Source: Candidatus Parabeggiatoa sp. nov. 3 (GTDB lineage Bacteria; Pseudomonadota; Gammaproteobacteria; Beggiatoales; Beggiatoaceae). From it: a stretch of 40,462 nt of DNA. The notes beneath the pieces are model-generated. The model did not search any database. It saw nothing but the letters and a program-made list of their open reading frames with translations, and was not told the origin of the DNA. The translations under genes were made by a program, and so were the position numbers. Within the stretch, counting starts at the first letter, position 1. Each line of letters opens with the position of its first letter. Location of the stretch: positions 1 through 40,462 of the forward strand of contig QNEL01000007.1 in the NCBI GenBank assembly GCA_003645185.1. Reading direction: 5' to 3'. Shown here piece after piece: positions 1-7,624 of the stretch.

Positions 1-1226
1 AGCCCGGTGCCGATCAACTCTCCTGTTGGCGTTTTGAGTTGAAAATTGATCACTTCTCCTAATAGGGCATTCTTGAAGGCATCGGTCAATTTGAAATGGA
101 TCGTTTCTGATGTTTTGCCGCCTGGGATGGTTTGATTGTCGCCTTCAATCACTGTCAATTGAGCGGCGCTACCTGCGACAACTATGACTGATGTGCCAAT
201 GAACAGTGCAGTATTGTTTTCTAATACGCCTGTCAGGGTATGATTGCCGACGGTGTGCGTGCCTTTGAGACGGGTAATGGCTTGCCCATTATCATCGGTG
301 TCGGCCGTATAAGCGGTTAATCCGTCTTCATTGATGGGATTCCCCTTTGGATCGACTAGATTAAAATTGACGGTGAGGCCGGTTTTGGGATTGCCTTGTT
401 CATCAATGACTGAAAAGGTGATATCGCTCGATTCTGCGCCAGCGGGTACCATTTGACTACTGCCATTGATAACCGTGATAGCCGCTGCGGCGGGTATGAT
501 TTGTACAAAAGCGTGCGCGATCAGTGTACCTGAATTGGCTAATGCGGCCGTTATGGTATAAGTGCCTTTCAGATCGGTGATGGCTAAGCGCGTTGTAACC
601 TGTCCGTAGGCATTGCTGGTTGCTGTACTGGGATCGAGTCTGGTGTTAGTGGTTTCACCTGTTGGCGTTTTGACATAGAAATTAACGACTTGCCCTGGTA
701 CCCTATTATTGAAAGCGTCGGTTAAGGCAAAATGGATGTTTGCAGAAGGCTTTCCTTTGGAAATCTTTTGATGCTGGCCTTCAATCGTTGTCAAATGAAC
801 AACGCTGCCGGGTATGACTGTGATACGCGCCTGCGCGGTTTGCGCGGCATCGGTTCCAAAAATCGCTGTGATCGTGTAATCACCCAGACTGCCCCTACCC
901 ACAAGACGAGTAGACATTTCCCCTTTATCATCACTGATAGCGATATCAGGGGTTAAACCGTTTTCAATGGTATTGCCCTCAGAATCGGCTAGGGTAAAAT
1001 TCACCGTGACACCTGTGCTTGGATTCCCGTGTTCATCCGTGAGGGCAAAAACAATATCCGCAGAGGCCAAACCAGCATTCACTTGTTGATCATTGCCAGC
1101 TGTGATACTGATAGCGGCAAAGGCTGATTGCCATATCAATAATGTGGCCAATATCAGTGGAAAAGTGACTAGGCGTAAGGCCTTCATGCAAAGGCGCGGT
1201 TTAAAATAGAGTTCAAAATTCAACAT
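1..1226 (-). CDS. secreted Ig-like (Big_1-type) repeat protein, 5' part only
   Basis: The frame is open on the minus strand from an ATG at 1226 to the window edge, about 408 residues, with the C-terminus outside. An AAGAGG ribosome-binding site sits about 9 bases upstream of this ATG; an in-frame ATG at 1187 lacks one. The N-terminus is a signal peptide (hydrophobic LVTFPLILATLLIW, then QSAFA-A). After it come four tandem modules of about 90-95 residues, each with an A-x-I-x-F-x-L-x-D-x-x-G-N-P type opening (for example DIVFALTDEHGNPSTGVTVN) and a T-Y-T-I-T-A closing strand. These are typical of bacterial Ig-like group 1 domains of invasin/adhesin proteins. The product is probably exported and structural, perhaps an adhesin; the missing C-terminus would show how it is anchored. 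The family call is fairly secure, the function is inferred. Confidence 0.8.
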   Translation of the reverse strand, partial: MLNFELYFKPRLCMKALRLVTFPLILATLLIWQSAFAAISITAGNDQQVNAGLASADIVFALTDEHGNPSTGVTVNFTLADSEGNTIENGLTPDIAISDDKGEMSTRLVGRGSLGDYTITAIFGTDAAQTAQARITVIPGSVVHLTTIEGQHQKISKGKPSANIHFALTDAFNNRVPGQVVNFYVKTPTGETTNTRLDPSTATSNAYGQVTTRLAITDLKGTYTITAALANSGTLIAHAFVQIIPAAAAITVINGSSQMVPAGAESSDITFSVIDEQGNPKTGLTVNFNLVDPKGNPINEDGLTAYTADTDDNGQAITRLKGTHTVGNHTLTGVLENNTALFIGTSVIVVAGSAAQLTVIEGDNQTIPGGKTSETIHFKLTDAFKNALLGEVINFQLKTPTGELIGTG

Positions 1227-1557
1227 GGCTAATCGCCTCTTATTAAGTTAATTGGGATAGTATTAACTAAAAGAGTAGCAATAATCAGTTGATTTGTCAC
1301 AGCGATTGGATTTTTGACTTAGCATCTATCTATCAGTTTTCTTTAAGTTATTGAAATATATAGTACAGCGGATTAACTTCATCCCCGAATTAGTTTATTA
1401 ATCGCATTGAGTCAATCCGTTTATTCCGTTAATCCGTTGTACTACATGATTGCTTTTCAGATCGAACTTTGGCGTAATTATTTGAGTATCTTATATAATA
1501 AAAATTATTCTGCCATTCAACACAAGCCATTAATCCTCTATTCTATTAAACAAAACT
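1227..1557. other. intergenic region with a 16-bp inverted repeat
   Basis: No gene is supported here. The stretch separates two divergent genes and should hold both promoters. It contains an inverted repeat: TAGTACAGCGGATTAA at 1361-1376 and its near-perfect complement TTAATCCGTTGTACTA at 1429-1444. The same motif recurs near 11050-11430 and 29213-29245, so it belongs to a dispersed family and is unlikely to be a private operator. Confidence 0.6.
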
Positions 1558-2601
1558 ATGCGCCCTGCCCAATTAAGCATTATATTAGAACGTGAATTTT
1601 TAAGCACTTATGAAGGCTATCATACTCCGGTGATGTTATGGGGGCCGCCTGGTGTGGGGAAATCTCAAATTGTTGCACAAGTGGCCGCCAAACATCATGC
1701 GCCTGTGATCGATATTCGCCTTTCGCAAATGGAACCGAGTGATTTACGCGGTATTCCATTTCGAGTCGATAATCATGTTGAATGGGCTGTGCCGGCCTTA
1801 TTGCCTGATGTGAAGCGCCATGCTTCGAGAGGCATTTTATTTTTAGATGAAATCACTTCAGCTGTGCCCAGTGTCTCGGCGGCCGCTTATCAGTTGATTT
1901 TAGATCGCCGTTTAGGCGAGTACGAAGTGCCTGAAGGCTGGGCCATTATCGCGGCCGGTAATCGTCAAGGTGATCGGGGCGTGACGTATACGATGCCGGC
2001 CCCTTTAGCGAATCGTTTTTCTCATTTTGATGTCGATGTTTATTTAGATGATTGGGTAGCTTGGGCTTATCAACATGAAATCGATGACAAAATCATTGCC
2101 TTTTTAAGATTTCGTCCCGAATTATTATTCGATTTTGATCCGGCCCATAATCCTGTCGCTTTTCCCTCGCCACGATCATGGGAATTTGCACATCGTGCCT
2201 TACAAAAATTTGGTGATCATCCTGATTTATTGTTAGGGGCTTTACAAGCTTGTGTGGGCCCGGCGGCGGGCATTGAATTAAATGCGTTTATTGCTAATTT
2301 AGATAAGCTGCCTGATTTAGAGGCCATTTTACGGGGCGAACCTGTGCAACCGCCTCAAGAAATTGATTTAAAATATGCGGTTGCAGCAGCCCTAGTCGGA
2401 TTGGCGATTCGTTCTCAAGATAAAGCGAATTGCCAACAGATTTATGGTAATATACTTAAATTCGCTGGGCGATTTAAACACCGTGAGATGGGTGTGATGT
2501 TAGTTTCGGATATGCAACGTGCCATAGGCTCGGTGTTATTTGAAGTGCCTGAATTTGGCGAATGGGCCCAAATCATTGGGGATATTATGCTTTATGAGTA
2601 G
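1558..2601 (+). CDS. MoxR-type AAA (AAA_5) ATPase
   Basis: A 347-residue AAA+ ATPase. Walker A GPPGVGKS is at residues 29-36, Walker B ILFLDE at 93-98, and a sensor-1 segment IAAGNRQGD near 131. This is the AAA_5/MoxR architecture. Such ATPases act as chaperone-like motors and are usually encoded beside a VWA-domain partner. Here the natural partner, a DUF2201 metallopeptidase/VWA protein, is encoded about 10 kb away on the opposite strand (12593-13852). The two are otherwise commonly neighbours, so the pair was probably split by rearrangement. The start is the first ATG; no strong ribosome-binding site is visible before it. Substrate unknown. The family call is secure, the pairing is inferred. 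Confidence 0.88.
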   Translation: MRPAQLSIILEREFLSTYEGYHTPVMLWGPPGVGKSQIVAQVAAKHHAPVIDIRLSQMEPSDLRGIPFRVDNHVEWAVPALLPDVKRHASRGILFLDEITSAVPSVSAAAYQLILDRRLGEYEVPEGWAIIAAGNRQGDRGVTYTMPAPLANRFSHFDVDVYLDDWVAWAYQHEIDDKIIAFLRFRPELLFDFDPAHNPVAFPSPRSWEFAHRALQKFGDHPDLLLGALQACVGPAAGIELNAFIANLDKLPDLEAILRGEPVQPPQEIDLKYAVAAALVGLAIRSQDKANCQQIYGNILKFAGRFKHREMGVMLVSDMQRAIGSVLFEVPEFGEWAQIIGDIMLYE

Positions 2602-3024
2602 GTGAAAGGGGATAAAGGGGGCCGCGATAAATCGTACCATGCTTTAAGCAGTATAAGTTGCCCAAGTTGCCCAAGGCCAAAAATAGATAAATTCTGGACA
2701 CCTGAACTTTTGAACAAAACTATATTTCACGCAAAAGTTTCGCGTAGCGAAACTGTATTTCACGCTAAAGTTTCGCGAGCGAAACTTTAGCGTGAAATGT
2801 GAAATAATGAACAGTCAATGTTCACGCCAGTTTTGAGTTTTACTGATATTAATGTTCTATTCACATTCAATACCTTCGCTATTGTTAAATAACATTTTTT
2901 AATCCGTATTTTAGAGGCCTTTGACAAACACCAAAACTTAGATGGTGGGCAAGTTCGTTTCGACTCCGTCGAAACGAACTTACCCACCCTACATTTATTT
3001 TTAAACAACAATAGGAATCACAAT
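2602..3024. repeat. intergenic palindrome cluster before the 5'-nucleotidase
   Basis: No gene is supported. Two palindrome families are present. One is the TTTCACGC...GCGTGAAA family: a half copy from about 2724 and a complete 40-bp palindrome at 2758-2797. The other is a long hairpin at 2941-2993 with outer arms GATGGTGGGCAAG / CTTACCCACCC and inner arms CGTTTCGAC / GTCGAAACG. A TTGACA at 2921-2926 could be a -35 element, but the hairpin begins only 14 bases after it and no good -10 follows at normal spacing. AGGAAT just before 3025 is the ribosome-binding site of the nucleotidase gene. Confidence 0.7.
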
Positions 3025-4818
3025 ATGACAAAACCTTTTACAAACAAGAGATTACCTCTTGTGCCTGTCTTAACAGGCGTTCTGATTTTTGGAACGCAGG
3101 GCTGTCAGGATGAGAATCAGGCCAGTTCCACCACGAACACCCCTTTTCGTGTTCACTTGCTCCACATTGATGATCATCATTCCCATTTGGTGGAAGAAGA
3201 CTATGATCTGAAATTTGACAGCGTAGAAACGCGGGTTAAACTGGGCGGTTTTGCCAGAGTCGCTGCCAAAATTAAGGAACTGAGAAACAGTGCGGTAAAT
3301 CCGCTGGTACTCCACAGCGGGGATGCGTTGCAAGGTACACTGTACTATACCTTATTTAAAGGTGATGCTGATGTGAAACTGATGAACACAGTCGGCTTTG
3401 ATGCCTTTGAGTTGGGCAACCATGAATTTGATGATGGCAATGCCGTATTAGCGAACTTTCTCAAACAGGCCAATTTCCCGGCCATTGCGGCTAATATCGA
3501 TTTTTCTCAAAGTGCGGAATTGAAAGGACTGGTTAAGCCTTACCTGATTAAAGAGGTGGGTGGTGAACAAGTCGGGCTGATTGGCATAGACACCCTGAAA
3601 ACCCTTTATAGTTCCTCACCCGGTAAGGACTTAAAGTTCTCGGGTGAAGTCGAAACGGCCACAAAAATGGTTAAAGAACTCGAAGACAAGGGCATCAATA
3701 AAATCATCCTGATGACCCATTACGGCTATACCCAAGATCAGGCCCTTGCCAAACAGGTTGGCGGCATTGATGTGATTATTGGCGGGGATTCCCACACACT
3801 TTTAGGTGACTTAACCGAGCTTGGCCTGACTTCAAAAGGCCCTTATCCCACCCAAGTCACTTCACCTCGTGGTGAACCGGTTTGTATTGCCCACGCATGG
3901 CAATATTCTTATGTGGTGGGTTCTTTGAATGTGGCTTTTGATGACAAAGGGCTTGTCACAGAATGTGAAGGCAATCCGGTTTTGCTGGTTGGCGATAGTT
4001 TTCAACAGTGGGATACCAATGGCGAGAGAAAACCGGTGGATGCTAAGACACAAGCCAATATTGAGGCTATTATTGCCAACAACCCCAATATCGACATTGT
4101 CAAACCTGATCCCATCATAGCCCAACAATTGGCGGGTTATACTGAACAGGTAGAAAAACTCTCCCAAGAAGTAATTGGGGAAGCCGCTGAGAACTTATTG
4201 CATATCCGTATCCCCGGCACTCATGAATCGGGTGTTGAACTACCCAATGGCAGCCAGATTGTCCCTGTCGTTGCAGAAGCCTATCTCTGGCAATTGAACA
4301 GTCGAAACTATGACGCTGATCTCATTATCCAAAATGCCGGTGGGGTGCGTATTGATCTAGCCAAGGGTGATATTACCATTGAAACGGCCTACACCTTACT
4401 GCCGTTCACTAACACCCTTTACGTGTTGGAAATGAGCGGGGCTGAAGTCAAACAAGTGCTTGAAGATGCCTTGAGTAATTACTTGGATAAGGGCGGTTCC
4501 GACGGTTCTTTTCCTTATGGTGCCAGTATCCGCTATACGATTGAAGCCAAACGTCCTTTGAATCAACGTGTTACCCAGCTTGATATCCGAGATAAGGCCG
4601 GTAAATGGTTGCCTCTTGAGCTGGCTCAAATGTACAAAGTGGGAACGATTGCTTTTCTCACCAACGGCCTAGATGGTTATAGCACCTTTGCTCAAGTTGT
4701 AGAAGATGGGCGAGGTATTGATACCTATTTTGACTATGCCGAATCGTTTGTCAATTATGTCAAGGAAGTGGGTACCCTGACAGTACCTGAAGAGACTGGT
4801 GTGACTTACATCAAATAA
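3025..4818 (+). CDS. 5'-nucleotidase / UDP-sugar hydrolase family lipoprotein
   Basis: 597 residues. An N-terminal export signal ends in GTQGC at Cys27, a plausible though imperfect lipobox, so the protein is probably anchored in the envelope facing the periplasm. Metallophosphoesterase motifs are in order: LLHIDDHHSH (45-54), LHSGDALQG (96-104), ELGNHEFDDG (129-138), THYGYT and GGDSHTLLG; these supply the two-metal site. The C-terminal half is the 5'-nucleotidase substrate domain, with NAGGVRIDLAKGDIT and LLPFTNTLYVLEMSG. Length and order match UshA/YfkN-type enzymes that hydrolyse nucleoside monophosphates or UDP-sugars outside the cytoplasm. AGGAAT gives the ribosome-binding site. Its leader and first four codons are repeated at 5208-5254. 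Exact substrate cannot be read from sequence. Confidence 0.93.
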   Translation: MTKPFTNKRLPLVPVLTGVLIFGTQGCQDENQASSTTNTPFRVHLLHIDDHHSHLVEEDYDLKFDSVETRVKLGGFARVAAKIKELRNSAVNPLVLHSGDALQGTLYYTLFKGDADVKLMNTVGFDAFELGNHEFDDGNAVLANFLKQANFPAIAANIDFSQSAELKGLVKPYLIKEVGGEQVGLIGIDTLKTLYSSSPGKDLKFSGEVETATKMVKELEDKGINKIILMTHYGYTQDQALAKQVGGIDVIIGGDSHTLLGDLTELGLTSKGPYPTQVTSPRGEPVCIAHAWQYSYVVGSLNVAFDDKGLVTECEGNPVLLVGDSFQQWDTNGERKPVDAKTQANIEAIIANNPNIDIVKPDPIIAQQLAGYTEQVEKLSQEVIGEAAENLLHIRIPGTHESGVELPNGSQIVPVVAEAYLWQLNSRNYDADLIIQNAGGVRIDLAKGDITIETAYTLLPFTNTLYVLEMSGAEVKQVLEDALSNYLDKGGSDGSFPYGASIRYTIEAKRPLNQRVTQLDIRDKAGKWLPLELAQMYKVGTIAFLTNGLDGYSTFAQVVEDGRGIDTYFDYAESFVNYVKEVGTLTVPEETGVTYIK

Positions 4819-4822
4819 AAAT

Positions 4823-4957
4823 GTAGGGTGGGTAAGTTCGTTTCGACGCCCCGCGTCGAAACGAATTTGCCCACCATCTTGCCCACCATCTTGCTCGCTT
4901 GCCCACCATCTTGCCCACCATCTTGCTCGCTTGCCCACCATCTTGCCCACCATCTCT
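4823..4957. repeat. GTAGGGTGGG palindrome with an expanded tandem arm
   Basis: Directly after the nucleotidase stop is a copy of the GTAGGGTGGGTAAG hairpin family (inner arms CGTTTCGACG / CGTCGAAACG). Its right arm is not single. The 12-mer TTGCCCACCATC appears six times between about 4865 and 4954, in pairs separated by TTGCTCGC, giving a unit of about 32 bp. The tract therefore looks like a short tandem expansion of one arm of a dispersed palindrome. The primary hairpin could act as a transcription terminator or mRNA 3' stabiliser; that is inferred. Confidence 0.75.
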
Positions 4958-4959
4958 TA

Positions 4960-5115
4960 TAGCGTTTCCCGATTGAATAAAATACAAAATCAATCATAAA
5001 AAAGATTAAAATGCTAAGGCCCCGAAGAGGTTGAATATGAATAGCCCCAGGTTTCACCTGGGGTTGCATGGAGGAGGCATAAAATGTTTGTATTTAACCC
5101 AATCGGGAAACGCTA
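4960..5115. mobile_element. MITE-like element with TAGCGTTTCCCGATT terminal inverted repeats
   Basis: A 156-bp non-coding element. Its left end TAGCGTTTCCCGATTGAATA is mirrored at the right by the complement ending AATCGGGAAACGCTA. TA dinucleotides flank both ends (4958-4959 and 5116-5117), as expected for TA-target insertion by Tc1/mariner-IS630-like transposases. The interior holds a small hairpin, GCCCCAGG TTTCA CCTGGGG. A second copy is at 20305-20591 and a single end is at 30060. No transposase is encoded; mobilisation in trans is inferred. Confidence 0.75.
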
Positions 5116-5254
5116 TAGATGGTGGGCAAGTTCGTTTCGACTTCGTCGAAACGAACTTACCCACCATTTCACGCTAAAGTTTCGCGGAGCGAAACTTTAG
5201 CGTGAAATACATTTATTTTTAAACAACAAGAGGAATCACAATATGACAAAACAG
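5116..5254 (+). repeat. duplicated leader and first codons of the 5'-nucleotidase gene
   Basis: This stretch repeats 2939-3037: the GATGGTGGGCAAG hairpin, the CATTTATTTTTAAACAACAA leader, the ribosome-binding site (AGAGGAATCACAAT) and the start codon with MTK. The frame then closes after five codons (MTKQK). Compared with the upstream copy, a perfect 41-bp palindrome (TTTCACGC... with 19-bp arms, 5167-5207) is inserted between the hairpin and the leader. The result is a translation-competent start that leads nowhere, upstream of the ATP-grasp gene. Confidence 0.85.
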
Positions 5255-5376
5255 AAGTAGCACGGCATATTGAATAATCAACATTGTCTGCATCGGAGTA
5301 TATTAAACGCTATCCTCATCTCTATAAACAATATTGTATTAATTTATATTATGCTAAAAAAAGGAGGGATGTGATT

Positions 5377-6168
5377 ATGGTTGAACGAATTTGCTTGGTT
5401 GGTTTAGATGAACCTGAATATACAGATATTCAAAATCGGCTTGATATGCGTGTTGTCGCTTACGAGATGTTACCGCAGATTATGGTTAAAGAGGGGCAGC
5501 TTTTGGTGGAGTCAAATAGTGGGGCGCGGATGTTGCCAGTTTCAAAGGTGGTTTTTCAGGGTATTTTTGAAGATGATCTAGATTTTATCACCGCCTTGGC
5601 TTTGTGGGGAGGCCCTTGCCTACCCAATCCACGGGGAATGATGGATTGTCGGCTAAAATTTCCCTGTTTGGTTCGGGCTTTGGCGCATACACGCTTTGGA
5701 TCGCTTCAACGAGGGTATGCCGGGCCAAGGGTATCGTTTGAGTCGCAGATAGAGCGCGTTGCCAAATGGGGCAATTGGCACTGTGGCGAGAATAAAGCCC
5801 GTTTTACAGAGACTTGGCAAAGTGAAGAGGCCTGTATTATTGAGAATTTTTTGCCTGGTCAAGCGGTGCGTATTGTTATTATTGGGGAACAATACTGGCA
5901 AATCGGTCTTGAAGGAGATAGCTGGCTTAAGTCAATTCACGCCTCTAACGCTTCTTTTATGGCGGTTGATGAGGAATTGTTGGCCGATACGCGCACCATC
6001 CAAAAAGCAATTGGGCTTGAGATTGTTGCCAATGATTACATTATCACAAAAGAAGGCTCTAAGCATTTATTGGAAGTCAACCATATTCCAAATGTAACCC
6101 GTTTCCCCGAGATTTGGGAGGCTTACCGCAATTATGTGCTGGCGTGGGCTAATGATGGATTACAATAA
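5377..6168 (+). CDS. ATP-grasp domain protein
   Basis: 263 residues from the ATG at 5377, which has an ideal AGGAGG at 5362-5367. The frame is open upstream to a TTG at 5284, but no ribosome-binding site supports that start. The C-terminus carries LLEVNHIPN (E233, N235), the metal-binding end of the ATP-grasp fold, as in RimK-like ligases. The stretch CIIENFLPGQAVRIVIIG matches the central ATP-grasp strands. Members join a carboxylate to an amine or thiol using ATP. Its substrate is not evident and no pathway partner is adjacent. The in-frame residues before Met1 (EYIKRYPHLYKQY, after a TAA at about 5275) could be the tail of a decayed gene that now reads into this one. The fold call is reasonably secure, the function unknown. 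Confidence 0.7.
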   Translation: MVERICLVGLDEPEYTDIQNRLDMRVVAYEMLPQIMVKEGQLLVESNSGARMLPVSKVVFQGIFEDDLDFITALALWGGPCLPNPRGMMDCRLKFPCLVRALAHTRFGSLQRGYAGPRVSFESQIERVAKWGNWHCGENKARFTETWQSEEACIIENFLPGQAVRIVIIGEQYWQIGLEGDSWLKSIHASNASFMAVDEELLADTRTIQKAIGLEIVANDYIITKEGSKHLLEVNHIPNVTRFPEIWEAYRNYVLAWANDGLQ

Positions 6169-6445
6169 TTAAAATAAGATGGGGCCGGCAACAAAAACAC
6201 GTTACCCACCATTTCACGCAGCGAACCTTCGGTGTGCTACGCTAAACTTTAGCGTGAGCCGAAGGCCAGCGAAGCTAAATACATAAAAGTTTAAATTTAT
6301 AACCGCGTGCAGTGTATAAAAATTGCTAGAATTTAAGAAATTAATGGTGTTTTTCCATTCTTTGAAAGCTTTCATAACGAAAATCACAAGTATCAGCGCA
6401 ATAGGTTCATTCAATTCGCCATGAATCAGCTAACCCGATACGTGC
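6169..6445. repeat. intergenic, degenerate palindromes
   Basis: No gene is supported. From 6190 to about 6280 lies a mosaic of a partial GTTACCCACCAT arm and a decayed TTTCACGC...GCGTGA palindrome containing GCTAAACTTTAGC. The rest is AT-rich and featureless to my reading. The region separates convergent genes. Confidence 0.5.
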
Positions 6446-7498
6446 TTATTTTTCATCTTTATCACCAAACAAATCTTTAACAATAGCTAATCTGTCTGCA
6501 ATGACTTCTGGTGCGGGTAGATATTGACGGTATTCTTCCGGTAGGGAAGACGAGGTGCTATAGGTTGCTACGCCAATAGGTTGCGTCGTTGTTTTAAGTG
6601 AATATTCCACGATAGTTTTGTCTTTACTTTTGCAAACAATAATGCCGATGGCATCATTTTCATGGTCTTCTTTATATTGTTCGTTCAGAACAGTCAGGTA
6701 AAACTCCATTTTTCCCTTGTATTCTGGTTTAAACTCTCCAATTTTGAGTTCCAAAGCAACAAATCGTTTTAATTTCCGATGAAAGAGAAGCAAATCAATA
6801 TAATATTCTTTTTCTGAAATCTCTACTCTAAATTGGTTGCCGACAAAGGTAAACCAGGGGCCCATTTCGATCAGAAATTTGCGTATGTTCCGTACCAGAG
6901 CTTGTTCTAATTCATGTTCGCTGTGTTCCTCTGCCAGTTCCAAAAAATCGAAAGTGTAATGATCTTTTACCGCTAACTTTGCTTGATGCTGGTATTTTTC
7001 AGGTAGGGTTTGGTCGAAATTGGTTTGATTCAGCAGATATTTTTCGTAGGTTTTATTTTCAATCTGATGAACCAGTACATCCTTAGTCCAACCAAACTTT
7101 TTGACATGCAACAGGTAAAATTCCCGTTCTAAAGAATCTTTGCATTTGGTTAGAATTAGGATATTTTTAGTCCAGCTAATTTCTGCAACCAGTGGTTGCA
7201 GTTTTTCATTTTGCTGTAATTCTGAATAAAACAGCCTCATATTCCAAAGGTTTCGTACAGAAAAACCTTTAATGCCGGGATATTCTTTCAATATATCTTT
7301 TGAAAGCTGTTCAACAACAGATTTTCCCCAACCAAGCCGTTGCTGTTTATCTACAATCATTTGCCCAATGTCCCAATAAAGCTGTATTAATTCTTTATTG
7401 ACCGATTTAAGGGCCTTATATTGAGAACGGCGTATGCGCTCCTTAATTTCAGCAAAAAAGCTGATGTATTCACTATTTGAGTTAGATAGGTTACTCAT
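6446..7498 (-). CDS. YhcG/DUF1016 family PDDEXK nuclease
   Basis: 350 residues in the two-part layout of the family. The N-terminal DUF1016 domain (about 15-150) contains ELIQLYWDIGQMIVDKQ and GFSVRNLWNMRLFY. The C-terminal PDDEXK nuclease domain (about 175-345) contains EYYIDLLLFH with D235 and VALELKIGEF with E250 and K252, the expected catalytic triad, so the enzyme looks intact. YhcG-type proteins are common beside restriction or other accessory genes, and some have been linked to defence. Here the gene stands alone between the ATP-grasp gene and the antiporter operon. The role in this cell is not known. Confidence 0.93.
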   Translation of the reverse strand: MSNLSNSNSEYISFFAEIKERIRRSQYKALKSVNKELIQLYWDIGQMIVDKQQRLGWGKSVVEQLSKDILKEYPGIKGFSVRNLWNMRLFYSELQQNEKLQPLVAEISWTKNILILTKCKDSLEREFYLLHVKKFGWTKDVLVHQIENKTYEKYLLNQTNFDQTLPEKYQHQAKLAVKDHYTFDFLELAEEHSEHELEQALVRNIRKFLIEMGPWFTFVGNQFRVEISEKEYYIDLLLFHRKLKRFVALELKIGEFKPEYKGKMEFYLTVLNEQYKEDHENDAIGIIVCKSKDKTIVEYSLKTTTQPIGVATYSTSSSLPEEYRQYLPAPEVIADRLAIVKDLFGDKDEK

Positions 7499-7624
7499 TT
7501 TTTTACTTTAGCAAACTCTGGAAGGGGAATGGGGGACAACAAAAACAGGTTACCCACCCTACAAATAAGGGTTCAGGTGGGCAACAATCTTTACCCACCC
7601 TACAAAGACTATCTATTCAAATAC
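7499..7624. repeat. partial TTACCCACCCTAC repeats
   Basis: Two incomplete copies of the GTAGGGTGGGTAA hairpin family lie between mrpD and the nuclease gene. TTACCCACCCTAC occurs at about 7550-7562 and again near 7592-7604. Confidence 0.6.

Noticed and set aside
5284-5376. Longer ATP-grasp protein starting at TTG 5284
   Set aside because: The strong AGGAGG is correctly spaced only for the ATG at 5377; the upstream residues are more likely remnant DNA.
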